Part shown: positions 24,407-33,628 of the stretch, piece by piece
How positions within the stretch are numbered: position 1 is the first letter of the stretch
Layout of the letters: each line of letters begins with the position of its first letter
DNA from: Candidatus Chloroploca asiatica
GTDB taxonomy: Bacteria; Chloroflexota; Chloroflexia; Chloroflexales; Chloroflexaceae
NCBI RefSeq assembly: GCF_002532075.1
Contig: NZ_LYXE01000041.1
Location: 28,890 to 92,889, forward strand
Length of the DNA: 64,000 nt
Direction: 5' to 3'
Program-made: the position numbers and the translations under genes
Notes under the pieces: model-generated
Seen by the model: only the letters and a program-made list of their open reading frames with translations
Database searches by the model: none
Told to the model about the DNA's origin: nothing

Positions 24407-27400
24407 TTATGGTGTCGTTGGTGCGCCACCTGGACGATGGCCCGGGCCAACGACACTCCGTGGGACAACCAGCGTGATCCCGAACGTCTCGGGGTAGATC
24501 TGGCGCACCTCGGGAATGCTGGTGATCCTGATCGGGTTTAGCGTCCAGTCGCCCAAGGGTGCGCCAGGGTAGAGGTTGACAACCCAGACTTCTACTTCGA
24601 TCGCAACGGTAAGCCGTACCTCCTCCATCGGGTCAAGCGTAAAGAGATATACATCCGACCGCATCGTTGGCAGTGGGGTGCCCGCCGGTCCTCGATGGGT
24701 CCAGTAGACATGGCCCTGACTCTGCATCTCGTTTTCGGTCAGAGGGGCTGTTGGCAAGACGGCATTGATTGGCCCGCCGACCGTGGTTGCCCCGGGATAG
24801 ATGTAGGTGCAACCGGCAAGCGCCGTCTGCGCGAGCGTGCTGCTTCCCACCCGACACCCAACCCTCCCGGCCGCATCAGCGTCGCTACGCGCATCAATGG
24901 TGCGTCCGTTGACCTGGTAATTCACCACGCTCCAGCCTACGACGCGTCCGTAATAGGCATATGGCAACAATGGGTCGAGGCCACTGAAGGGGTCATTGAC
25001 CCGTAATTCGGTCAGGCGCGGCGTGAAATCGAGCACTTCCCCGGCTGGCCACGTGATCCGGGTTCCCTCAGAGAGGTAGACAGCATCGTTCGGGTCACTC
25101 CCGCCATGGTTTGGGTCAAACTCTGAGTGCATGGCGAGCCGTACCACTCCTGTGCCATCAATGCCCGTAGGAGGAGCAACAATATCAGTTGCATCGGCGG
25201 CACTGTTGTCAATCGTTTCATCACCAGGGGTTGTCGTTGCAATCCTCGCCGCCAGCCCAACGATAGCCCCTGGCTGCTCGCGCACACGTACCGTCAGGTA
25301 GAGATCGCCGCTCGCGTGTGCGACAAGTGTCCCGTAGTCAAAGACGAGCATTGGTGCGCCGCTGGCATCAGTCGTCCTCACGTAGCCCCCAAGGGGAGCC
25401 CCTGTTGCGTCACTCACCTGTTCCAGTTCGGCATTGCTTGGCAGCATAATCCTCAGACTCGTCCCCGCAGCCGGGCGCGTCAGGTGAGCCGGATGCCGTA
25501 ACGCCGGCGGTAATGTCAGACTCGCTGTGTTATTGCCGTATGTCACCCGGAACCTGACAAAGCTCAGCCAACCAGCCGGCCCGGCAGCGGGCAGACTCTT
25601 GTTGACGGCCTGTACCCGCACCCAGACATTCGGGCGCGTGACGTCGACCTGATCGCTGGCACGGTTATTCGCCAGGGTGCTGCTGCGCTCGGGCGTTATG
25701 CCAGCAATGGTTCCGCGGGCTGTCAATGTATTGGCGGCATACGTCGCCGCATCCAGGGGCGTCGCTGGAAGTTGCACGGGCACAACGACGCTCCCCGCTG
25801 CATTGGCATTGATCTCACCAAGATTGCATTGCACCCGCGGTTCCCCATTGAGCGGTGCTATACTCTGGCAGTTGCCAGTGAGGTTGCCTACCCGCGTTTC
25901 GGCATCAAGTGTGACCGTTAGCACACTGCCCCAGCTGATCCCAGGGCCACTATTGCGATAGCTGAGGTTGATTGTTCCGGTCTCGCCAACTGGCAAGGGA
26001 CGGGGATTGATCTGCAGGCTCAGACCTAAATCGGGGTACTGCACCAGCGTTGTGGTGGTCGCCTGATTATTGCCGAGACGATCCCCTTCGTCGGTTGTGC
26101 TAATGTGAGCCTCATTGACCAGTGCATTAGCTTCGCTTGGTAGCGCTCTGACCTGAAAACGGATCGTGCCATGCCCGCCAGGGGCAAGCGAGAGCAAGGC
26201 ACATTCGATGGCCGTCCCAAGATAATGGCAGATATTGCCAGGGTTCTGCTCGAAGGCCACAAAAGCGACGTTTGCAGGCAACTGATCGGTGATCCCAAGA
26301 TTGCGGGCAACTGTGCTCCCACTATTGTGATAGTCGAGCTGATAGGTAAATGTTTCGCCAGCCAGTACGTGGGTTGGTGCTGTTTTGCTCAGACCAAGCT
26401 CGGGACGCAACAATTCGGTGGTGTAGCGCGCCTCGTTATTTGCAGTTGTCACCTCGTAGCTCGTCGTACTAATCGTGGCCTGGTTTTCGACCGGCCAACG
26501 CACCGCATCCGGCGGACTAAAAGTTGTTGCGGCTCGCACCGTCAAACGGATGCTGCCCGTCGCACCTGCATGGAGTGCCCCAATACTCCAGCGCAAGTCA
26601 TTCCCGTTGACCGTTGTCGGCGCGGGCTGCGCCGCAACATAGGTGAGGCCAGGCGGGAGCAAATCGCGCATCTCGACACCTGCCGCTACGCTGCTTCCCT
26701 GATTGCCATAGGCCAGGGTATACTCAAAACTCACCCCGGCACGCACGCTGGGTGGCCCCTGTTTGGTGACCCAGAGATCGGCCTCACTCACAAGGCCCAG
26801 ATCAAGATCGTTGCGCGTCTCATGCGGCTGCAGCCTGATCCACCCCGTTGCATACCCCGTACTGGCATTGGCATCACTGTCACGGTTACGGTCACTGCCC
26901 TGCCTCAAAAGAGTTGGTGCAAAGGGCAGGTTGCTAAAACGCACCTGATAAAGACCTGGAGGAAGATCGGTGAACGCAAACGCACCATTCCCCCCGGTAG
27001 TGACTGGATCAACCAGCCGCGGCAGCGTCGCCCCAAGCGTCGCCTCTTCAAGTGCTACCGTCACCCCGGCAACTCCCGTTGCCCCATCATCTTGCAGGCC
27101 GTTGCGATTCGTATCAAGCCAGACCCAATCCCCAATCCGTCCCGTTGGCGGCTGTCGCGTGAGTCCAAGATCAAAAGTGCGTTCATCAGCACGATTCCAT
27201 GGTGGACGGATGGCATATGGACTCAGATCTTCATTGGGATACGCAAACTCGATGATGCCAAGCGCTGGATCAACATTGCTGCGAATCGTATCGTCAGCTA
27301 CCGCATGAGGCAGCGTGAAATGATATCCCGCCTGCGCCAGCGTCGCCCGTGTCCACTGACCCGGACTCCCACCGCTGGCAGTGATCCGGATGCCAAAGTT

Positions 27401-29221
27401 GGTATTGGGCGGAACGGCAAATAGGTAACGCCCCTGGCTATCAGTCACCGCACGGGCTGTCGAGCTCATCACCGGAGCCGATCGAGGGATGCCCTGAAAG
27501 AGTTCGAGCGCAACATTCGCCATCGCTGGTTCACCTGTCTGACGAATCCCATCGCCATTCAGGTCATCCCAGACCCGCCCACCAATTAACGCGTAGTTGC
27601 ACAAGACCTCGAGGTCGCCCAGGTTCGAGGCTTTCGACGCCGACGCGGTCTCGCCGGCAATCACCGGGGCACGGCCTGAAATCGCGCTACTCGTCACCGC
27701 TCCACTGGCCTGCTCGTAGACCCGCACCTCCTGGGCATTGCGTCCACGCAACGCCGTAATCCCCAGCGTGGTCCCAATGTTCTCAACCGAAGTCTGGCTA
27801 TTCAGGACACTCGCCAGCGCCCCCATATGGTTTTCGCTATGGGCAGGGATTGGGTCAGTTGCCATACCCTGATAATCGTTATCTTCGTAGGCTTCACCTG
27901 ATTGGAAAACCCACTGCCACGAGCTATTCAGGCGGTAGGTGAGGGTGTCGCCCTGCGCAATTGAGCTGTAATGAAAGTCTGGCGTCTGGGCATTGCCATT
28001 GAAGCTCTGATCGCCGGTGCGATCACGGAGGCCAAGGATCATCAGTGGGCGGCCCTGGGCCGGTGAGCCTGTTGACGGTGCTTCGTTGAGAAACTCGATC
28101 GCCGTCAACATGGGCTGCGCATAGAAAACACTATTATCAAAGCGCGGTAACGCTTGCAAGTCTTCACGCCAGGGGTTCCAACTGCGGGTCAGACCAGGCC
28201 ACTGGCTATACACCTCTTCAAAGAGCGTCCCCGCATGGCGCTGACTAATGCCTTGGATCAGCGTATTGCCAAGATCCTGGTGCAACGCGAGCGCCCAGGG
28301 TCCTACGCCCAAATGTTGCGCAAGCACATAGATCCGTGGCGGCACCTGAAAATAGTCGCCACTCGCTGTCGCTGCACCACCACCACGCGCAGCACTATCG
28401 GTAAGCCCAACCACGAGATGAGGCGCATTACGATCCGAGGAAAAAGGCCAGAACGCAATTGCAAACGGCCACAGATCAGCCTGAACAGCCGGATCAGACG
28501 AAATGACACTCAGATCGATGGGAAGTGAACCGCTATAGCGCGGCAACCCCAGCCTTGTCAGATCAAAGCGTTCGATCCGTTTCGGTCCAAGGTTGACGAC
28601 ATAGAGCGTACGCCCATCGGGGCTAATCGTGATATCACCAAGGCTGGTTGTGCCCACACCGGCAATCGCTTGCTCATCGGTATAATTCGGCGGAATTGAC
28701 GTGGGGCGATTGACGCCGCTTGCCCCGGGGGCCGTAATATGCCCCTCGAGGTGCCACCCGGTCGGCGTGCGGGTCAGCACATAGATCGCCCCGGGACCGC
28801 CAGGCCCATACGGGGTTAGGCGTTTGGTATAGGCAGCGGCAAAAATGCGTTCACGCCCACTTACCGCGCCATCATCATACGCCAGACCATAGATAGCCCC
28901 CAGATCACCAATGGTGGCAAGGATCGCACCTGCCGAATTCATTGTTAAGCCCTGGACTGCGGGGAGGTTCCGAGCCGCGGCGGCTTCGGTCGTTGAGCCG
29001 GGAGGCAAATACATCGTATTGGCATAGCGGCTGGTAATAAATTGATCTGGCTGTTGCAAACAGCCAACCGCGCTCCCAAAAGCCCCCGCAGGGGTCACAT
29101 GGGCCTCGGCAGAAGCTGGCCGCAAAACCAGACCAGCCGTAGGGAACAGGGGAAGCAGAAAAAAGAGGAGCAAGGTTCCACGAAAAACCAACTGAAGCAA
29201 AAACGCTTGATAGTAACGCAT
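24407..29221 (-). CDS. Giant secreted surface protein with SdrD B-like and DUF11 repeats
   Basis: The 1604-residue product has a signal peptide (hydrophobic 9-35). About 60-540 is a propeller-like region with STSRYANTMYLPPGS-type and DGRTLYVVNLG segments. Two SdrD B-like domains follow near 543 and 694 (VWDDLNGDGIRQ; VWLDTNRNGLQDD, both calcium-loop like), then three DUF11 repeats (about 815-935, 940-1060, 1062-1190), then 400 residues of unknown fold. No LPxTG motif or C-terminal membrane anchor is visible. ATG 29221 follows AGAGGA; a start at 29269 is less likely. It is the first gene of the Tad operon, so it may be the adhesin or cargo handled by the machinery. This is inferred from position. 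Confidence 0.85.
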   Translation of the reverse strand: MRYYQAFLLQLVFRGTLLLFFLLPLFPTAGLVLRPASAEAHVTPAGAFGSAVGCLQQPDQFITSRYANTMYLPPGSTTEAAAARNLPAVQGLTMNSAGAILATIGDLGAIYGLAYDDGAVSGRERIFAAAYTKRLTPYGPGGPGAIYVLTRTPTGWHLEGHITAPGASGVNRPTSIPPNYTDEQAIAGVGTTSLGDITISPDGRTLYVVNLGPKRIERFDLTRLGLPRYSGSLPIDLSVISSDPAVQADLWPFAIAFWPFSSDRNAPHLVVGLTDSAARGGGAATASGDYFQVPPRIYVLAQHLGVGPWALALHQDLGNTLIQGISQRHAGTLFEEVYSQWPGLTRSWNPWREDLQALPRFDNSVFYAQPMLTAIEFLNEAPSTGSPAQGRPLMILGLRDRTGDQSFNGNAQTPDFHYSSIAQGDTLTYRLNSSWQWVFQSGEAYEDNDYQGMATDPIPAHSENHMGALASVLNSQTSVENIGTTLGITALRGRNAQEVRVYEQASGAVTSSAISGRAPVIAGETASASKASNLGDLEVLCNYALIGGRVWDDLNGDGIRQTGEPAMANVALELFQGIPRSAPVMSSTARAVTDSQGRYLFAVPPNTNFGIRITASGGSPGQWTRATLAQAGYHFTLPHAVADDTIRSNVDPALGIIEFAYPNEDLSPYAIRPPWNRADERTFDLGLTRQPPTGRIGDWVWLDTNRNGLQDDGATGVAGVTVALEEATLGATLPRLVDPVTTGGNGAFAFTDLPPGLYQVRFSNLPFAPTLLRQGSDRNRDSDANASTGYATGWIRLQPHETRNDLDLGLVSEADLWVTKQGPPSVRAGVSFEYTLAYGNQGSSVAAGVEMRDLLPPGLTYVAAQPAPTTVNGNDLRWSIGALHAGATGSIRLTVRAATTFSPPDAVRWPVENQATISTTSYEVTTANNEARYTTELLRPELGLSKTAPTHVLAGETFTYQLDYHNSGSTVARNLGITDQLPANVAFVAFEQNPGNICHYLGTAIECALLSLAPGGHGTIRFQVRALPSEANALVNEAHISTTDEGDRLGNNQATTTTLVQYPDLGLSLQINPRPLPVGETGTINLSYRNSGPGISWGSVLTVTLDAETRVGNLTGNCQSIAPLNGEPRVQCNLGEINANAAGSVVVPVQLPATPLDAATYAANTLTARGTIAGITPERSSTLANNRASDQVDVTRPNVWVRVQAVNKSLPAAGPAGWLSFVRFRVTYGNNTASLTLPPALRHPAHLTRPAAGTSLRIMLPSNAELEQVSDATGAPLGGYVRTTDASGAPMLVFDYGTLVAHASGDLYLTVRVREQPGAIVGLAARIATTTPGDETIDNSAADATDIVAPPTGIDGTGVVRLAMHSEFDPNHGGSDPNDAVYLSEGTRITWPAGEVLDFTPRLTELRVNDPFSGLDPLLPYAYYGRVVGWSVVNYQVNGRTIDARSDADAAGRVGCRVGSSTLAQTALAGCTYIYPGATTVGGPINAVLPTAPLTENEMQSQGHVYWTHRGPAGTPLPTMRSDVYLFTLDPMEEVRLTVAIEVEVWVVNLYPGAPLGDWTLNPIRITSIPEVRQIYPETFGITLVVPRSVVGPGHRPGGAPTTP

Positions 29222-29300
29222 ATATTCCTCTGGCTCGCTTGGGCAAATGTCCTGACTTATAGACCGCACAAGCCCGCCAGAAGATGCGCTCTCAAGATAA

Positions 29301-29358
29301 AGTCAAAAAAGACGCAGGCCACTTGCTGATTAGCAAGTGGCCTGCGTCTTTTTTGACT
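29301..29358 (-). terminator. tRNA-Pro terminator, perfectly palindromic
   Basis: Twenty-seven-bp perfect arms (29301-29327 and 29332-29358) around a GATT loop, with A6/T6 tracts inside both arms, so it can act in either direction. It sits immediately after the tRNA on the minus strand and its outermost base overlaps the encoded CCA. It separates the tRNA from the Tad operon. Confidence 0.85.
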
Positions 29359-29434
29359 GGTCGGGGCGACTGGATTTGAACCAGCGACCTCCTGAACCCC
29401 ATTCAGGTGCGCTACCGGTCTGCGCTACGCCCCG
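29358..29434 (-). tRNA. tRNA-Pro (anticodon GGG)
   Basis: Reading the minus strand gives a full cloverleaf: acceptor CGGGGCG/CGCCCCG, D arm GCGC/GCGC, anticodon stem CCTGA/TCAGG with loop ATGGGGT (anticodon GGG), T arm GCTGG-TTCAAAT-CCAGT, discriminator A and an encoded CCA at 29358-29360. It decodes CCC and CCU. Being a tRNA it is a possible integration site, but no integrase or direct repeat of its 3' end is seen nearby. Confidence 0.96.
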
Positions 29435-29617
29435 TTCAATCTGGTTGATTATAGCGCGTTCATGCGGTTCAGTCAAATTATTGGAAAGGTCGGAAGATCT
29501 GCTGAGCCAACGACCATGCGGCCCGCCAACGTTCCGGAAGCTTGTGCGGAATGGATGGAGTGTGCTCAGTGGCACAACTGAGAGGTTTACGACCTCATTA
29601 TGATTGCACTGCTTCAT

Positions 29618-29625
29618 GGTATAAT
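29618..29625 (+). promoter_or_regulatory. Extended -10 promoter element of the subtilase gene
   Basis: TGGTATAAT contains a TGn extension and a consensus TATAAT (29620-29625). No strong -35 is visible, which is tolerated with an extended -10. It lies 78 bp before the start codon, in an A/T-rich leader unlike the surrounding DNA. Confidence 0.45.
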
Positions 29626-29703
29626 ATACTAAAAGTTATACATTTATGCTGCTGTTTTTATACAAACTTTTAACTTTTATTTTGTTCTCAAGGGGCGCGG
29701 ACT

Positions 29704-32700
29704 ATGTTAAAGCATTCTGTATCTCTTTTGAGCCTACTGGTTATCAGCATGCTGGCGCTCACGTTTATCCCAGGCTATGCTTTTTCCACGCATACCCACG
29801 CAGAACCCTCAGTCGTTGCTGCCGCCCTAGACGCGCATGTGACCAAGGCGAAGGCTCACGCTGACGATGGCCCGGCTCGTTATATCGTGCTCCTCGCCGA
29901 CCCACCACTCGCAACCTATGCAGGTGGCATTGCAGGTATCCCTGCAACAAATCCCCGCGTTGCAGGTACCAGCCAACTCGATCCTCAGTCGGTGACAAGT
30001 CAGCGCTATCGCGCTTATTTGGCGCTCCAGCGCCAGCAGGTGATTGTGGCGGCTGAACAGGTTCTCGGTGACGAAATCATAGTTGAACAGGTCTTCACTA
30101 CGGCCTTCAATGGATTTGTCAGTGTGTTGAGTCACGAGCAGGCAACCCAACTTGCTGCCCTTCCGGGGGTTGTGCAAGTGACCCGTGAAGCCTATCGTCA
30201 ACTGCATACAAATATTGGCCCGTCAATTATTGGGGCAAGTCAGCTTGATACACGCCCGGCGATCTTCCGGGCTGATCTCACTGGCACCAACGAGGTTCCC
30301 CCGGTCTCCTCTGAGGCAACGGGCAGCGCGACGTTTCATTATGATGCGATCAGCAAGTTGCTTCGTTTTACAATTAGCAGCCGTGGCGTCACCATCAGCG
30401 GGCCAGGGGCACATATCCATCAGGCAGCGGCGGATGCGAACGGCCCGGCTGTCGTTGATCTTGCGCCTTATCAGCTTGTTAATGGTCAGTTCCTCGGTAG
30501 CGTTATCCTGAGCCAGGCGGTCGAGGATGCGCTCTTTGCGGGCGAACTTTACGTCAATCTGCACGAGGCACCTGATTTTCTCACCGGCAAGATCCGCGGT
30601 CAGATCCTGCCCAACCGTGGGGAAGGGGTACTCGTTGGGGTGATTGACACTGGCATTGATCCTTTCAATCCAGCTTTTGCCGCAACTGGGGCTGATGGTT
30701 ATACCCATACCAATCCGTTTGGTGAAGGAGTTTATAAGGGGGTCTGCGCCGACGCTGAGAGTCCAGCCTATCACGATGGCTTTCGCTGCAATGACAAGCT
30801 TGTTGGAGCATATACCTTCCCTGCGACGAGCGAGAGTCCTGACCCTATGTGGCGTGCAAGTCCATTCGATGACTATGGTCATGGCTCGCATACCGCCAGT
30901 ACAGCCGTCGGTAACGTATTACATAACGTGCAGGCAGAAGGATCCACGTTTGATAAGATCGGCGGCGTAGCTCCTCACGCGAACCTGATTATCTACGATG
31001 GCTGTAGTATATATGAGGGTTGTCCAACGTCAGCCCTTGTTGGCGCCATCGATCAAGCGACACAGGATGGCGTTACGGTGATCAACTATTCAATTGGGGG
31101 CTATTCGAGTGACCCATGGGTAGAACCTGATGCGGTTGCCTTCCGCAATGCCCTCGAAGCAGGCATCCTCGCTTCCGTTTCGGCTGGAAACAGTGGCCCG
31201 TACACAGGTACCATTGGGGCACCTTCAAATGCACCGTGGGTGATGAGCATAGCGGCCACAACAAAAGCTGATCTGACAGCCGAATTTAGCTCACGCGGGC
31301 CTGATACGACGGTCCCAGATGTGCTCAAGCCTGATGTGGCTGCGCCAGGGGTTGATATTATCGCCGCAGTGACGGTTAATGCGATGGGCGAGCCTCGGTT
31401 TGCGGTTAGTAGCGGCACCTCGATGGCCGCCCCGCACAATGCGGGGGCTGCTGCCCTGCTCCGCCAACGCTATCCGTCATGGACTCCATCAGAAGTGCGC
31501 TCGGCCTTGATGACGACGGCCGAGCATACCTCTGATGACCCCTTTGAGGTTGGCGCAGGACGGATCAATGTCGGGCGCGCAATGCGCGCTGGATTTGTGC
31601 TCGATGAGACTGCCGCCAATTTTGCGGCAGCTGACCCGACCCTGGACGGCAATGTGACAACGCTCAATCTCCCGAGCCTCACCAATCGTAACTGCTTTGG
31701 GGAATGTGTCTGGATTCGTACACTCAAGAGTACCTTGCCAGTAACGACAACGTGGACCCCAGCCTTCACGGGCACTACCGGGTTAGCTGTAACGGTCTCG
31801 CCAGCAACGATCACGCTTGCCCCAGGGGCAACCCAGACCATCACGATTACAGCAAGTGGGAGCGAGCTACCTGTTGAGGCTGGCGGGACAGAGGCAAGAG
31901 GCTACCTCACCTTCACACCTGCAATAGCCGTACTGTCAGCAACAGGTGATCTCCCGCGTGCAAGCTTTCCGCTTGCTATTGAAATGCGCAATAGCAATCT
32001 TCCTGCAACCATCAATATCCGCACGAATGCTCTGACACAGACGATTGAACTTGATACTACAGCAATAGCTATCACCGATCTTCAACATGCGGTCTATGGA
32101 ATGGTGCAGTCGGATCGGCAACGCATCAGGCTTTCATATTACAGCCGTATGTACACGAAGGTGCTTACTCCGTCGCTCGACCGTACGATGGGCATTATTG
32201 TTGAAACTGCCAATTCAACAGCACTTGACGTCGATATTTTTGTTGGGTTTGACAACAATAATGACGGCATTCTTGAAAGTAAAGAAGTCCTATGCGTTGG
32301 CTTCACCTACTCGGCTGAAGAAACGTGCGACTTGTTCGGCCTGCCTCATCTGCGCGACAAGTATGGGTTGGCAGAAGATGCAAACCTCCTGATCATCGTT
32401 TGGCTCTGGGCAAGTTCAGATACGGCCGTAGAGACCGTTGATCTCTATACGGCCGTTGTGCCAACAACGCCAATCGATCTTGGCAACCTGACCATCACCG
32501 GGCCACAAAACCAACCCGCAGGCGAACCTTTCAAACTCAGGGTTGGCTGGTCACTCCCCGACGATAGTATGCTGCGTGAGCGCTTCTACGGGGCTTTTAC
32601 GCTCGGCAGTGCGCCTGGTGCCACAACGAGCCAGAACCTGGGCCTGACACGCATCAATATACATTATGTTCCTCACATTGCCTATCTCCCGTTCCTTGCC

Positions 32701-32775
32701 TCACCGTTCCCCTCTTTTGAGAACCAGGTTGTGGATGTGGTACACTTGCTACCAGCAAGTGACAGAAGGAAGTAA
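29704..32775 (+). CDS. Secreted subtilisin-like protease (S8) with internal CHRD domain
   Basis: The 1023-residue product has a signal peptide (1-28), an inhibitor-I9-like propeptide (about 55-170: YIVLLADPPLATY to GVVQVTREAY), a CHRD domain (about 188-304, FRADLTGTNEVPPV to GKIRGQILPN) and then the S8 domain with Asp315 (VGVIDTGID), His393 (GHGSHTAS), an oxyanion Asn in SAGNSGP and Ser573 (SGTSMAAPH). A PA-type insertion is not evident. The C-terminal 370 residues are beta-rich, secreted-protein-like. The CHRD between propeptide and protease is unusual. It should be an extracellular protease activated by propeptide removal. Confidence 0.9.
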   Translation: MLKHSVSLLSLLVISMLALTFIPGYAFSTHTHAEPSVVAAALDAHVTKAKAHADDGPARYIVLLADPPLATYAGGIAGIPATNPRVAGTSQLDPQSVTSQRYRAYLALQRQQVIVAAEQVLGDEIIVEQVFTTAFNGFVSVLSHEQATQLAALPGVVQVTREAYRQLHTNIGPSIIGASQLDTRPAIFRADLTGTNEVPPVSSEATGSATFHYDAISKLLRFTISSRGVTISGPGAHIHQAAADANGPAVVDLAPYQLVNGQFLGSVILSQAVEDALFAGELYVNLHEAPDFLTGKIRGQILPNRGEGVLVGVIDTGIDPFNPAFAATGADGYTHTNPFGEGVYKGVCADAESPAYHDGFRCNDKLVGAYTFPATSESPDPMWRASPFDDYGHGSHTASTAVGNVLHNVQAEGSTFDKIGGVAPHANLIIYDGCSIYEGCPTSALVGAIDQATQDGVTVINYSIGGYSSDPWVEPDAVAFRNALEAGILASVSAGNSGPYTGTIGAPSNAPWVMSIAATTKADLTAEFSSRGPDTTVPDVLKPDVAAPGVDIIAAVTVNAMGEPRFAVSSGTSMAAPHNAGAAALLRQRYPSWTPSEVRSALMTTAEHTSDDPFEVGAGRINVGRAMRAGFVLDETAANFAAADPTLDGNVTTLNLPSLTNRNCFGECVWIRTLKSTLPVTTTWTPAFTGTTGLAVTVSPATITLAPGATQTITITASGSELPVEAGGTEARGYLTFTPAIAVLSATGDLPRASFPLAIEMRNSNLPATINIRTNALTQTIELDTTAIAITDLQHAVYGMVQSDRQRIRLSYYSRMYTKVLTPSLDRTMGIIVETANSTALDVDIFVGFDNNNDGILESKEVLCVGFTYSAEETCDLFGLPHLRDKYGLAEDANLLIIVWLWASSDTAVETVDLYTAVVPTTPIDLGNLTITGPQNQPAGEPFKLRVGWSLPDDSMLRERFYGAFTLGSAPGATTSQNLGLTRINIHYVPHIAYLPFLASPFPSFENQVVDVVHLLPASDRRK

Positions 32776-32776
32776 C

Positions 32777-33628
32777 GTGAACAAACTACAGCACAACTAT
32801 CTCGAGATCAATGGCATCAAGATGCACTATGTGACCGCAGGTCAAGGACCGCTGGTTCTGTTCCTGCACGGCTTCCCTGAGTTCTGGTATTCGTGGCGGC
32901 ATCAACTGGCGGCCCTCGCCGATCAGTTTACCGTTGTCGCTCCTGATCAGCGTGGCTATCATCAGACCGATAAACCGTCCTGGGGCTATGAAATTGATGT
33001 GCTGGTAGCTGATGTCGTTGCGTTGATCGAGGCCCTTGGTCATCAGCAGGCGCTGCTCGTCGGCCACGATTGGGGTGGTGCTGTGGCTTGGGCCACGGCG
33101 ATGAACTATCCCCATCGCGTCCGTCGTCTGGCGATCCTCAATACGCCCCATCCCGTGGCTTTTGCCAAAGAACTGCGTACCAATCGGCAACAACAACAGC
33201 GTAGCCTCTATATGGGCCTCTTTAGCCTCCCCTTCTTGCCTGAACTGCTGCTCAAGGCAGGGGACTATGCGTTGATCGACTTGGCGCTTACCTCGGCTAC
33301 ACGCCCCGATGCGTTCAGCGAAGATGATCTCGATGCCTATAAAGATGCGCTTAGTGTCCCTGGGGCGTTGACCGCAGCGCTGAATTGGTACCGCGCTGCT
33401 GCCCGTGGCGGGATGCAAGGGCTGACTGGCGGCAAGGTGCGACGCTGTGAGGTGCCTACATGCCTCATCTGGGGCGAAGATGATCCCTATCTTGGGGTGG
33501 AACTTATTGAAGCAACACGCCCCTATGTGACCGACCTGATGGTGCATCGCTTGCCTGGCGCTGGTCACTGGGTCCAACAAGAGGCGCCCGAAGAGGTGAA
33601 TCGACTGCTGGGACAGTTCTTCACATGA
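32777..33628 (+). CDS. Alpha/beta hydrolase, epoxide hydrolase/dehalogenase type
   Basis: The 283-residue protein has HGFPEFWYSWRHQ (oxyanion-hole HGxP motif), a nucleophile Asp98 in GHDWGGAVAW, an acid in WGEDD (Asp235 or 236) and His264 in GAGHWVQQE. An aspartate nucleophile separates epoxide hydrolases and haloacid/haloalkane dehalogenases from serine esterases; the HGFPEFWYSW form favours epoxide hydrolase or fluoroacetate-dehalogenase-like enzymes. GTG 32777 has AGAAGGAAG upstream and starts one base after the protease stop codon. It overlaps the ABC permease gene by ATGA. Confidence 0.87.
   Translation: MNKLQHNYLEINGIKMHYVTAGQGPLVLFLHGFPEFWYSWRHQLAALADQFTVVAPDQRGYHQTDKPSWGYEIDVLVADVVALIEALGHQQALLVGHDWGGAVAWATAMNYPHRVRRLAILNTPHPVAFAKELRTNRQQQQRSLYMGLFSLPFLPELLLKAGDYALIDLALTSATRPDAFSEDDLDAYKDALSVPGALTAALNWYRAAARGGMQGLTGGKVRRCEVPTCLIWGEDDPYLGVELIEATRPYVTDLMVHRLPGAGHWVQQEAPEEVNRLLGQFFT

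Noticed and set aside
26171..27424. 417-codon plus-strand ORF inside the giant surface-protein gene
   Set aside because: It is antisense to a clear secreted multidomain protein, its translation is rich in Arg/Cys/Trp without known motifs, and it has no ribosome binding site. It is a shadow frame.
29358..29434. tRNA-Pro as the attachment site of an integrated element
   Set aside because: No integrase, no repeated tRNA 3' end and no phage-like gene is found on either side in this window.
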